Shown piece after piece: positions 1-7,823 of a DNA stretch of 64,000 bases. Positions within the stretch are counted from its first letter, which is position 1. Every line of letters begins with the position of its first letter. Both the position numbers and the translations under genes were made by a program. The DNA is from Desulfuromonas sp. (lineage in GTDB: Bacteria > Desulfobacterota > Desulfuromonadia > Desulfuromonadales > BM501). The notes beneath the pieces are model-generated. The model had not been told where the DNA came from. It saw only the letters and a list, made by a program, of their open reading frames with translations, and did no database searches. The stretch spans positions 24,111 through 88,110 of the forward strand of contig NZ_PKUB01000041.1 in assembly GCF_002868845.1 (NCBI RefSeq), written 5' to 3'.

Positions 1-75
1 TGACAGTCCTGTCTCTGAGTTCATTCCCTTCGCCCCTTCGGGGCCTCTCCGTCATAGCAACGAGCCAGGAAGGCC

Positions 76-825
76 CTACAGCATTTCACTCAGATCGCTG
101 ACCACGACATCGGCGCCGTTTTCCCTCAGAGAATCGGCGTTGCCGTGCCGGGCGACTCCGATCACCAGCCCGAAGCCTCCACTGCGGCCGGCCTGCACCC
201 CGCTGATGGCGTCCTCCACCACCACGGCCCGCGATGGCGGGACGCCGAGCTGCTCGGCGGCCTCCAGAAAGGTGTCCGGGGCCGGCTTTCCCGGCAGGTT
301 GAGGCCGGCGGCCACCACCCCGTCGACCCGCCGGTCAAACAGATCCTCGATGCCCGCCGATTTCAAAACAGCCTGACAGTTCTTGCTCGCCGAGACGACG
401 GCCGTCTTGATTCCCACAGCCCGGATTTTACGCACCAGGGCCACTGAACCTTCGAATACCTCCACCCCCTCGGCCTCGATCGCTTCCTGAACCATTTCAT
501 CCTTGAGGTTGCCGAGACCACAGACGGTTTCACCGCCCGGCGCCGACTCCGGTTCCCCCTCGGGCAGTTCGATGCCGCGGGAGGCAAGAAAACTGCGAAC
601 CCCGTCGTAGCGGAGCTTGCCGTCCACGAACTCCTTGTAATCGAGATCGATGTCGAAGGGCTGAAAGCTTTCATTGCCCTCGGTGGCTCGCCGCAACAGG
701 AATTCGTCGAACATTTTCTTCCAGCAGGCGGCATGAATCTTTGCCGTCCCGGTCAGAACCCCGTCCATGTCGAAAAGCACCGCATCCACCTTCTCCGGAG
801 TCAGCAACTGCTGTAGCTCGTTCAT
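76..825 (-). CDS. HAD-family beta-phosphoglucomutase-like hydrolase
   Basis: A 249-residue haloacid-dehalogenase-superfamily protein. Motif I is DMDGVL near residue 19, with the nucleophile and general acid/base aspartates. A helical cap follows, then motif II-like VVSAS (about residue 144), a GKPAPDTF lysine motif and the VVEDAISGVQAG motif III/IV near residue 203. This layout is that of beta-phosphoglucomutases and related sugar-phosphate phosphatases of the cytoplasm. In many bacteria such a gene sits beside a family 65 glycoside phosphorylase. The first 75 bases, downstream of this gene, are too short to show whether that is so here. The stop codon is TAG. The exact substrate cannot be told from the sequence, and a plain sugar-phosphate phosphatase is an alternative. 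Confidence 0.85.
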   Translation of the reverse strand: MNELQQLLTPEKVDAVLFDMDGVLTGTAKIHAACWKKMFDEFLLRRATEGNESFQPFDIDLDYKEFVDGKLRYDGVRSFLASRGIELPEGEPESAPGGETVCGLGNLKDEMVQEAIEAEGVEVFEGSVALVRKIRAVGIKTAVVSASKNCQAVLKSAGIEDLFDRRVDGVVAAGLNLPGKPAPDTFLEAAEQLGVPPSRAVVVEDAISGVQAGRSGGFGLVIGVARHGNADSLRENGADVVVSDLSEML

Positions 826-1174
826 CGTCCCTCGTCCCCTTCGATCAAAATGATTGCAAGACGAACCGTCCGAGCCGCGCCGTCCCGACCGCAGCGGCTT
901 CGCGAACGCCCTTGGCGGCCGCCGCCCATTTGACCACCAGGCCGGCGCCGGGAGAATGTGGCCGCCATTTGCCCAGAGCCATTAAAACATACCAGATTCC
1001 AGGTGGGTTGAAAGTCCCCGGCCCGGGGCCCGGCCCTGCCGGAAGCCCGGCGGATCAGTCCCTGCGAATCCTGCCGGACGAAGAAAACCGGATCAACCGG
1101 CAGAAGGCGGCCCGGAACCCGGCTTCAGGTTGCGCGACCAGGAAGATCCTCAGGCGGCATCCACACCCCATCCA
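826..1174. other. GC-rich intergenic region, no gene recognised
   Basis: About 350 bases between the HAD gene and the terminator of the lipoprotein gene. It must contain the promoter of the leftward HAD gene, but no convincing -35/-10 pair stands out. Open frames here lack a ribosome binding site and resemble no family. Confidence 0.4.
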
Positions 1175-1210
1175 AAGAAAAAGGGCGGCCCGACGGCCGC
1201 CCTTTTTCTT
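1175..1210 (-). terminator. Rho-independent terminator of the lipoprotein gene
   Basis: A perfect 16-bp inverted repeat (1175-1190 against 1195-1210) with a 4-base loop. Its A/T flanks give a U tract on either strand. It lies 27 bases after the stop of the leftward lipoprotein gene. Confidence 0.85.
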
Positions 1211-1237
1211 GTGCAGAGTTTTAAAGTTTCGCCCGGC

Positions 1238-2179
1238 TCAGAGGGTTCCGGTCTCGACGGTGCCGTCGGACATCTCGATGCGGTAATGCCCGTCGCTCTC
1301 GAAGTCCAGCAGGGCCCAGGTGCCCTCGCCGCCGGAAAACTTGACCTGGCCCTCGGAGGGCTGGTCGTCTTCGAAGAAGATCTCCAGAGGGTCGAGGGTC
1401 TCGAAGTCGATGTAGCCCGCATCGTGGTCGTAGTAGCGACCGCCCATCCGCACCTCGTAGAAGGTGGCGCGCTCCTTCTCCTCGACCTTGTAGTCGCTGA
1501 GCCAGTAGGTCTTGCCGGTGCTCTCGTCCTCGAGGACGAGGTCCATCTTGATCTTCCCCTCGGTGCGGCCGTCGAGCTCCACCTCGAAGTCCATGCCGAC
1601 GTTCCCCTGGACCGTCACCTCCTCGCCGTCGGCCTCCACCGAGAGGGCCGGGAAGGCCATGGTCAGGTCCATTTCCCTGCTCAGGGGGTCGATGTCCCCC
1701 CAGAAGTCGGCGGGGCCTGAGATGGTCACCCCCTCGGAGCAATAGTCGTAAAAGTCGATCGTCCCCTCGACCTTCCAGTTGAGGGGGTTGATGTCGGCCT
1801 CCCAGTCGGCATAGCCGTCGCCGCAGTCGCCGTAGATGGTGGCATCCCCGGGGAGAAGGTCGAGGGACTCGGGCCCGCCCAGATTCATCTCCCTCATGGC
1901 CTCCTCCAGCACCCCGGCCAGCGAGAGGGGGAGAGGCTCCCCGCCCTGCCGGTCGGCGCTCAGGGGGATGACGGCGATCTCGACCTGGGAGTCCCCACCC
2001 AGGTAGGCGTCGAGGACCACCTGTTCGAAGTTCTCGGCGGTCAGGACGACGCCGCTCGTGTTGCCGGTGTAGGCATCGGAGATATCGACCTTGTCGCCGT
2101 CTCCCCCCCCGCAGGCGGCCAGGAAAAGACACAGCAGGGTCGTCAGGGCGATCCGGGTTCGGGTGGTTCCTCGGGTCAT
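1238..2179 (-). CDS. Putative exported lipoprotein of unknown function
   Basis: A 313-residue protein with a hydrophobic N terminus ending in LAAC followed by glycines, a typical lipobox with the lipidated cysteine near residue 23. The rest is acidic and looks beta-rich, with alternating hydrophobic strands (for example TIDFYDYCSEG and WALLDFESDGHYRIEM). It resembles no enzyme family I can name. It is transcribed alone, with its own terminator downstream and the M3 peptidase terminator just upstream. It probably sits in the outer or inner membrane facing the periplasm. Confidence 0.75.
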   Translation of the reverse strand: MTRGTTRTRIALTTLLCLFLAACGGGDGDKVDISDAYTGNTSGVVLTAENFEQVVLDAYLGGDSQVEIAVIPLSADRQGGEPLPLSLAGVLEEAMREMNLGGPESLDLLPGDATIYGDCGDGYADWEADINPLNWKVEGTIDFYDYCSEGVTISGPADFWGDIDPLSREMDLTMAFPALSVEADGEEVTVQGNVGMDFEVELDGRTEGKIKMDLVLEDESTGKTYWLSDYKVEEKERATFYEVRMGGRYYDHDAGYIDFETLDPLEIFFEDDQPSEGQVKFSGGEGTWALLDFESDGHYRIEMSDGTVETGTL

Positions 2180-2208
2180 GGTTTAGTTCCTCCAGGATGG
2201 AATGGGAA

Positions 2209-2239
2209 AGGCCGCTCCCCGGCAACCGGGGAGCGGCCT
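2209..2239 (-). terminator. Hairpin terminator after the M3 peptidase gene
   Basis: Inverted repeat 2209-2222 against 2226-2239 with a 3-base loop (14 bp). It is followed on the minus strand by a short T run. It separates the peptidase gene from the lipoprotein gene. Confidence 0.65.
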
Positions 2240-2275
2240 CAGTCTAGCGCAAAACCTGAAAAATGGGTAGGCCTT

Positions 2276-4069
2276 TCAGGCGGGTCCGGATGCCAGGGCC
2301 TTCAGTTCTTCCAACAGGCTCCGGGTAAAGTCGAAGCCCTTCTGCCAGAAGCCGGGGTCGGTCAGGTCGATGCCCAGGGGCCGCAGCCCCTCCTGCGGCG
2401 GACGGCTGCCGCCGAGACGCAACAGGTCGAGGTACTTGGGCACGAAGGAGGCGCCCTCCTCCAGGTACTTCTGGTAGAGGGCGAGCACCAGCAGCTCCCC
2501 GAAGACGTAGGAGTAGCAGTAGAAGCGGGAGTGGATGAAGTGCCCGATATAGCTCCAGCCCCAGCGATAGGAGGGGATCATCTCCACGGCGTCGCCGAAG
2601 AGCCGGGCGTTCTCCTCCTGCCACAACCGACAGAAGTCGTCAGCCGAAAGGAGCCCCCCGGCGCGCTTTTTGTGGGCGGCCAGCTCGAATCGGGTGAGCA
2701 CGTTCTGGCGAAAGGTGGTGGCGATGATGTCCTCGAGCTTGGCGCAGAGCAGGGCGATCTTCACCCCCCGGTCCTCCTCCCGCTGCAGCAGGTGCCGTGT
2801 CAGGAGCATCTCCCCGAAGACGCTCGCCGTCTCGGCCATGGGCAGGGAGGGGTAGTAATGGAAGAAGTTCTGCCCCTGGGCCAGGGTGTTGTGGATGCCG
2901 TGACCCAGCTCGTGGGCGAGAGTGGAGACGTCGCGGGGGGTGCCGGTGAAGTTGAGCAGGACGTAGGGGGCGAGGCCCGGCATCATCGGCATGCAGAAGG
3001 CGCCCCCGGTCTTGCCCGGCCGGGGCGGTACGTCGATGCGCCGCTCGGCGAAGAAGCCCTCGGCCGCCAGCGCCATTTCCGGGGCGAAGCCGCCGAATGC
3101 CTCGAGGACCAGGTCCCGGGCCTCGGCGTAGGTGAAAGTGCGTCCCTCTTCTTCGACCGGGGCATAGATATCGGTGTTCTTGAAAGTCTCCAGGCCGAGC
3201 AGGCGCCGCTTCAGGCCGAAATACTCCCGGGCCAGACCGTAGTTCGCCTCGGCGGTCTCCATCATCCGCTCCACCATCTCCGGCTCGGTCTCGCTCGCCA
3301 GGTGGGTGGGGGTCATGAGGTCGGGGTAGCCGCGCAGGTCGACCTCCTTGCCGTGGTCGAGGAAGATGTTGTTGAAGCAGGAGGAAAGCACGAGGGCGTT
3401 TTCGGCGTGCTTCTCCAGAAAGGTCGCGAAGGCCGTCTCGCGGGTCCCGCCGTCCGGATGGTGCAGCAGCGCCAGCAGCTCCTCCCCGGTCACCTCCCGG
3501 GGCTCCTCCTCGCCGGGGAGGGTGAAGAGGTAGCGGAGGGAGGAGGACAGCTCCTCGAAGAGCTGGACGAAGGCCTGCTTTCCGGTCAGGTCCTTGCGCT
3601 GCAGGGCCTGCTCCACCTCCTCGGAGAGGGTGTAGGGAGCGTGGGCGCGGGCGTTGTCCAGGTAGTGTGCGTAGGGGGCCACGGCGGGGTCGGCGAGCAG
3701 GGCGGCGAAGCGCTCCCCCTCGATGCGCAGGATCTCCAGCTCGAAGAAAAGGACCGTCTCGGTGGCCTCGCTCCAGGCCTCCCGGGCCCGGGCGAGCAGG
3801 GCCCGGTGCCGGTCCGGGGTGCTGTCGCCGGAGAAGAGGAGCTGAGCGTAGAGCAAGGGCTTCAGACCCCGCCGCTGCAGGGCCTCGAACCGCCCCAGGG
3901 CCGTCGCCAGGTGCTGCGGGGTCAGATCCTCGCTGGCGATCCGCCCCCGGAATTCGCCCCGGAAGGCCTCGGCCAACTCCCCGGCAGCGGCGAGGTAGGC
4001 TTCCCAGCGGGGGTCTTCGGGACCATCGTAGAGGGACGAAAGATCCCAGTCCATTGCGTCTTTGCTCAT
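2276..4069 (-). CDS. pepF: M3-family oligoendopeptidase F (PepF type)
   Basis: A 597-residue zinc metallopeptidase of the M3 (thimet/oligopeptidase) family, acting on short peptides in the cytoplasm. The HEXXH zinc motif is HELGHGIHN near residue 383. The third ligand region is MAETASVFGEML about 25 residues later. The N-terminal half is the long helical clan domain, and the length of about 600 matches the family. The start MSKDAMDWDL is preceded by a strong AGGAGG. It has no signal peptide. It is monocistronic as far as seen. Confidence 0.93.
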   Translation of the reverse strand: MSKDAMDWDLSSLYDGPEDPRWEAYLAAAGELAEAFRGEFRGRIASEDLTPQHLATALGRFEALQRRGLKPLLYAQLLFSGDSTPDRHRALLARAREAWSEATETVLFFELEILRIEGERFAALLADPAVAPYAHYLDNARAHAPYTLSEEVEQALQRKDLTGKQAFVQLFEELSSSLRYLFTLPGEEEPREVTGEELLALLHHPDGGTRETAFATFLEKHAENALVLSSCFNNIFLDHGKEVDLRGYPDLMTPTHLASETEPEMVERMMETAEANYGLAREYFGLKRRLLGLETFKNTDIYAPVEEEGRTFTYAEARDLVLEAFGGFAPEMALAAEGFFAERRIDVPPRPGKTGGAFCMPMMPGLAPYVLLNFTGTPRDVSTLAHELGHGIHNTLAQGQNFFHYYPSLPMAETASVFGEMLLTRHLLQREEDRGVKIALLCAKLEDIIATTFRQNVLTRFELAAHKKRAGGLLSADDFCRLWQEENARLFGDAVEMIPSYRWGWSYIGHFIHSRFYCYSYVFGELLVLALYQKYLEEGASFVPKYLDLLRLGGSRPPQEGLRPLGIDLTDPGFWQKGFDFTRSLLEELKALASGPA

Positions 4070-4233
4070 CGTTCAGGCCTCCTTGGTCAGGGTGCTCGGC
4101 GAAGAAACGTTAACGGCTGAAAGCCTCTCTGTCAATCCCGTTGTTCCACCGCCGCCCCCCATTGACAAACAGCCCCCCCCGCGGCTACCCTTTGCCCATG
4201 AACGCGTCCCCTGAACCACCGACGGAGAAAGAG

Positions 4234-5211
4234 ATGAAACGCCGCCTGCCTCCCATGCTCCCCCGTTACCTGGTCCAGGCGGGATTTCTCGCCCTCTTCG
4301 CCTGGTGCGCCCTGCGCTTCGGCCGCTGGGTGGCGCTCCTGCAGGAGGGGACCCTGCCCGGCTTCGAGCGGCCCCCGGCGGTGGACGGCTTCCTCCCCAT
4401 CAGCGGCCTGATGGGGCTGCGCAACTGGGTTCAGACCGGAGAGCTGCACCCGGTCCACCCCGCGGCGGCTCTCATCCTCCTGGCGGCCCTGCTCACCGCC
4501 CTGCTGCTCAAGCGGGGGTTCTGCTCCTGGGTCTGCCCGGTCTTCCCCCTCTCCGAGGGGCTGTGGCGGCTGGGACAGCGCCTGTTAGGCCGCAGCTTCG
4601 CCCCCCCCTTCTGGCTCGACCTGCCCCTGCGGGGCCTCAAGTACCTGATCCTCGGCTTCTTCGCCTGGCAGATCCTGTGGCTCATGCCCCTGCCGGGACT
4701 GCGCGCCTTTCTTTCAGCCCCCTACCACAAGATCTCCGACATCCGCCTGCTGCAGTTCTTCCAGGACCCCTCGGCGGTCACCCTGGCGGTGCTCGCCGTC
4801 ATGGCTCTGGCCTGCCTCTTCGTGCAGATGGCCTGGTGCCGCTACCTCTGCCCCTACGGAGCCCTGCTGGGGCTGGTCTCCCTGTTGTCGCTGGGCAAGG
4901 TCGGCCGCGATGCGGCCCGCTGCAGCCGCTGCGGTCTCTGCTCCGCCCGCTGCCCGGCCTGGCTGCCGGTGATGCAGAAGAAGACGGTCCGCTCCCCCGA
5001 ATGCTACGCCTGCTACCGCTGCGTCCACGGCTGCCCCTCGCCGGGCGCCGTGGAGATGAAGCTGGCCGGCCGGATCGCCCTCCCCTCGGCGGTCTTCGCC
5101 CTGCTGCTGATCCTTCTCTTCGTCGGCATAGATCTCTACGGACGGGCCGCCGGCCGCTGGCAGAGCGACGTCTCCCCGGCGGAGATCATGCGCCTGCTGG
5201 TGCGGAGATAA
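4234..5211 (+). CDS. NapH/YccM-type polyferredoxin membrane protein
   Basis: An integral membrane iron-sulfur protein of about 325 residues. Several hydrophobic segments surround CxxxCP motifs facing the cytoplasm (FCSWVCPVFPL and WCRYLCPYGAL). Two 4Fe-4S clusters follow in CSRCGLCSARCP and CYACYRCVHGCP, and a last membrane helix closes the protein. The family (NapH, MauN, NosR C terminus, RdhC) carries electrons between quinol and periplasmic or cytoplasmic reductases. The start at 4234 was chosen for GGAG six bases upstream; an in-frame ATG at 4198 is also possible. No reductase gene adjoins it, so its partner is unknown. Confidence 0.85.
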   Translation: MKRRLPPMLPRYLVQAGFLALFAWCALRFGRWVALLQEGTLPGFERPPAVDGFLPISGLMGLRNWVQTGELHPVHPAAALILLAALLTALLLKRGFCSWVCPVFPLSEGLWRLGQRLLGRSFAPPFWLDLPLRGLKYLILGFFAWQILWLMPLPGLRAFLSAPYHKISDIRLLQFFQDPSAVTLAVLAVMALACLFVQMAWCRYLCPYGALLGLVSLLSLGKVGRDAARCSRCGLCSARCPAWLPVMQKKTVRSPECYACYRCVHGCPSPGAVEMKLAGRIALPSAVFALLLILLFVGIDLYGRAAGRWQSDVSPAEIMRLLVRR

Positions 5212-5320
5212 ACCGGCCGCGGCGGACGCAAAAACTTTGACGGAAAAACCGCCCTGTGGTAATAGTTATCCATTATTAGAATACATCGATACCCTCTCAT
5301 AGCGCCGTACAGGAGGTTTC

Positions 5321-5833
5321 ATGAAGGTCGAGGAATTCTGCCATCAGCTCGAAGAGCAGCTTGCCCCCCTGGCCGACGCCGAACAGCGGATCGAAACGGC
5401 CGTCCAGGCCGTTTCCCGGGCCTACGGCGTCAGCACCGAAGAGGTGGCCATCTTTTCCCTGGACGCCGGCCGCACCATTCTCCACTTCCGCTGGCCTCTC
5501 AAGCTGAAAAAACTCGGCTTCATCCCCCTGTCCTCCCACGACTCCCTGGCCTCCCGCACCGTCCGCGACAACAAGGCCTTTCTCAACAACCGCTTCTCCT
5601 CGGCGCCCCACACCTCCATCTTCGAACGGGTCCGCCTGGAAGAGGGCCGCGTGGAGAAACCCCTGCCGATCCAGAAAATCATCAGCGTCCCCATCTCCGG
5701 AGAGGGCCAGGTCAAAGGGGTCATCCAGGTCTCGCGCAAAGCGGCAAAAGCCAACGAGGGGGTCAAGGACTTCGTGAAAAACGACCTGACCACCCTCGTT
5801 GCCATCGCCAAGGTCCTCGGCAAGCACCTTTAG
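5321..5833 (+). CDS. GAF-domain protein
   Basis: A 170-residue soluble protein made of a single GAF domain: an N-terminal helix (MKVEEFCHQLEEQL), then the sheet/helix pattern ending in IISVPISGEGQVKGVIQVSRKA and a C-terminal helix. GAF domains bind small ligands or mediate dimerisation. No output domain is attached. An AGGAGG lies 7 bases before the ATG. A possible promoter is TTGACG (5237-5242) with 17 bases to TAATAG (5260-5265). It is transcribed alone. The stop is TAG. The ligand cannot be inferred. Confidence 0.8.
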   Translation: MKVEEFCHQLEEQLAPLADAEQRIETAVQAVSRAYGVSTEEVAIFSLDAGRTILHFRWPLKLKKLGFIPLSSHDSLASRTVRDNKAFLNNRFSSAPHTSIFERVRLEEGRVEKPLPIQKIISVPISGEGQVKGVIQVSRKAAKANEGVKDFVKNDLTTLVAIAKVLGKHL

Positions 5834-5843
5834 TCCTCTTCCG

Positions 5844-5870
5844 ACCCCGCCCCCTCCGGGCGGGGTTTTG
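5844..5870 (+). terminator. Terminator of the GAF gene
   Basis: GC stem 5844-5852 against 5858-5866 with a 5-base loop, followed by a T-rich run. It lies 10 bases after the stop codon and immediately before the lexA promoter. Confidence 0.85.
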
Positions 5871-5877
5871 TTTGCCC

Positions 5878-5906
5878 TTGACTTACGCAAAACTTACGCA
5901 TATGCT
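5878..5906 (+). promoter_or_regulatory. lexA promoter with internal direct-repeat operator
   Basis: -35 TTGACT (5878-5883), 17-base spacer, -10 TATGCT (5901-5906). The spacer holds two exact copies of ACTTACGCA (5881-5889 and 5892-5900) with an 11-base period. The second copy abuts the -10 box. An 11-base direct-repeat spacing is the geometry known for alphaproteobacterial LexA boxes (GTTC-N7-GTTC); here the core would be TTAC-N7-TTAC. LexA autoregulation is the inferred role. Confidence 0.65.
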
Positions 5907-5944
5907 CCTTCCATACCATGCACCCTGACCCTGCGAGACCGCAA

Positions 5945-6547
5945 ATGAGCCCCCTGACCCCCAAACAGAAGCGCATCCTCGATTTCATCACCGGACACAT
6001 CGAACAGCAGGGCTACCCTCCCTCGCAGCAGGAGATCGCCCGAGCTTTCGGCTTCCGCTCCCTCGGCACGGTACAGAACTACCTGGTACGCCTGGAACGG
6101 GAAGGCGCCTTGCAGCGAGACTGGAACGCCCGCCGGGGCCTGCGCCCGGTGCGCCAAGCTCCCCGCGGCGTGGAACTGCCGCTGGCGGGGACCGTGGCCG
6201 CCGGCAAGCCGATCGAGGCCGTGGAAACGCCGGACATCCTGGAGGTCCCCCCCTCCATGGCGGGCCGCGGGGAGAACTTCGTCCTGCGGGTGAAAGGCGA
6301 TTCCATGGTCGGCGACGGAATCCTTGACGGCGACTACGTGGTGGTGCGAAAGCAGGCGAGCGCCGACAGCGGCCAGACGGTCGTCGCCCTGATCGACGGC
6401 GAGGCCACGGTCAAACGGCTGCATCGCCGAAGCGAAAGCGTCGAACTGCACCCCGCCAACCCCGCCATGGCCCCCATCACCGTCGAGCCCGGCAGCGACT
6501 TCCGCATCGAGGGGGTTGTTGTCGGGGTGATCCGGCACTGCGAGTAA
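5945..6547 (+). CDS. lexA: LexA repressor
   Basis: SOS repressor and self-cleaving S24 peptidase, about 200 residues. The N-terminal winged helix begins MSPLTPKQKRILDFI and includes QEIARAFGFRSLGTVQNYL. The cleavage site is the Ala-Gly of GTVAAGKP (about residue 85). The catalytic serine lies in KGDSMVG and the lysine in EATVKRLH. The start at 5945 fits the family N terminus and leaves a leader of about 30 bases; an earlier in-frame ATG at 5918 would sit almost on the predicted transcription start. It heads the unit lexA-imuB-dnaE2 and is probably regulated by its own product. Confidence 0.95.
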   Translation: MSPLTPKQKRILDFITGHIEQQGYPPSQQEIARAFGFRSLGTVQNYLVRLEREGALQRDWNARRGLRPVRQAPRGVELPLAGTVAAGKPIEAVETPDILEVPPSMAGRGENFVLRVKGDSMVGDGILDGDYVVVRKQASADSGQTVVALIDGEATVKRLHRRSESVELHPANPAMAPITVEPGSDFRIEGVVVGVIRHCE

Positions 6548-6550
6548 GAG

Positions 6551-6623
6551 CCGTGACGCGTAACGCGTGACGCGCCTCCCCACTACCCTTGTCACGCGTC
6601 ACCTGTCACGCGTCACGGTCTTA
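6551..6623. repeat. Iterated TGACGCG intergenic repeat
   Basis: The gap between lexA and imuB contains reiterated GTGACGCGT/ACGCGT units on the left (6551-6574) and their inverse, GTCACGCGTCAC, twice on the right (6590-6618). Together they make an imperfect inverted repeat that could fold into a hairpin in the cassette mRNA. Confidence 0.7.
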
Positions 6624-6629
6624 CACCCT

Positions 6630-7820
6630 ATGCGCTCCATCCTCCACCTTTCGATTCCAGCCTTTCCCGTGGCCGTGGCCCGGGTGACCGAACCGGCACT
6701 GCGTCAGCATCCGGGGGCGGTGGCCCCGGCCCATTCGGAGCGGGCCCTGGTCCAGGCGGTCTCCACGGAGGCCCGGGCGGACGGGGTGCGCGAAGGGATG
6801 CCCGTCTACCGGGCCCGACGCTTCTGCCCCGCCCTCAAGCTCCTCCCCCCCGACCCGGCCCTGGCCGGGCGGGCGATGAAGGCCCTGGTGGAGCTGACAT
6901 CGGCTTACACCCCCCTGTGGGAACCGGGGCGAACCGGCCGGCTCTATCTCGACCTGACCGGCACCGGCCGCCTGCTCGGCCCGGGCCGGGATGCGGCGGC
7001 TCGGCTGGAGCGGGAGATTCGCGACCGCCTGCGCCTGGCCGGGAACGTCGGGGTGGCCGCGAACAAGCTGACTTCGCGCATCGCTTCGGACTATCTTGAC
7101 AAGCCCGGGGTCTGCGACGTGCTGCGGGGCAGCGAGGGGAACTTCATCGGCCCCCTGCCCGTCTCGGTCCTGCCGGGGATGGGGGAAGCCCGCACCCGGC
7201 TCCTGCTGGAGGAACTCAACCTGCGCCGGGTGGAAGAGCTGGCCCGCCTCTCCCTGGCCCAACTGCACCTCGTCTTCGGCCCCCTCGACCTGCTCATGCA
7301 GCGGCGGGCCCGGGGGATCGACCCCTCCCCCGTCCTGCCCCCCCGGCGAATCCCGATGGTGGCTGAGGAGGCCCTCCTGCCCCGGGAGGAGAACGACGAC
7401 GCCCTGCTGATGGCCGAGGTGTGCCGCCTCGCCGAAAGGTGCGGCTTTCGCCTGCGCGAGCGGGGCCTGGGCGCGGGGCAGCTGAGCTTCACCCTGCACT
7501 ACGCCGACGGGGTGGCGGTGCGCCGCTCGGCGACCCTGCCTCGCCCCGAGAGCACCGATGCAGCCCTGCTGGCGGCGGCCGGGGAACTCTTCCGCAGGGC
7601 CTGCGAGCGGCGGGTGCGGGTCAAGTCGATGCGCCTGGCCTGCGGACGCCTCGCCCCGGCAGGCCGCCAGCTGGACCTGTTCGGCGACCACGACACCTCC
7701 CCCCAGGAGAAGGCCCTGCAGCAGGCCCTCGACGAGCTGCGCGGCCGCTACGGCATGAACGCGGTGAGGCGGGGGAAGAGCTTGGCTCCCGGCTCCCGGC
7801 TTCTGGATTCCGGCGCCTAA
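6630..7820 (+). CDS. imuB: ImuB-like Y-family polymerase homologue (catalytic residues missing)
   Basis: A 396-residue relative of Y-family polymerases. At the N terminus the usual DMDxFF motif reads LSIPAFP, and the SxDE motif region reads RTGRLYLD. The metal-binding acidic residues are therefore absent, as in ImuB proteins. The fingers/palm and the HhH segment (GPLPVSVLPGMGEARTR) remain. Near the C terminus QLDLFG is a consensus beta-clamp-binding motif, also typical of ImuB. ImuB is known to dock DnaE2 on the clamp during translesion synthesis. The start at 6630 was chosen because MRSILHLS matches the family. It ends 3 bases before dnaE2. No imuA lies between lexA and imuB. Confidence 0.88.
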   Translation: MRSILHLSIPAFPVAVARVTEPALRQHPGAVAPAHSERALVQAVSTEARADGVREGMPVYRARRFCPALKLLPPDPALAGRAMKALVELTSAYTPLWEPGRTGRLYLDLTGTGRLLGPGRDAAARLEREIRDRLRLAGNVGVAANKLTSRIASDYLDKPGVCDVLRGSEGNFIGPLPVSVLPGMGEARTRLLLEELNLRRVEELARLSLAQLHLVFGPLDLLMQRRARGIDPSPVLPPRRIPMVAEEALLPREENDDALLMAEVCRLAERCGFRLRERGLGAGQLSFTLHYADGVAVRRSATLPRPESTDAALLAAAGELFRRACERRVRVKSMRLACGRLAPAGRQLDLFGDHDTSPQEKALQQALDELRGRYGMNAVRRGKSLAPGSRLLDSGA

Positions 7821-7823
7821 GCG

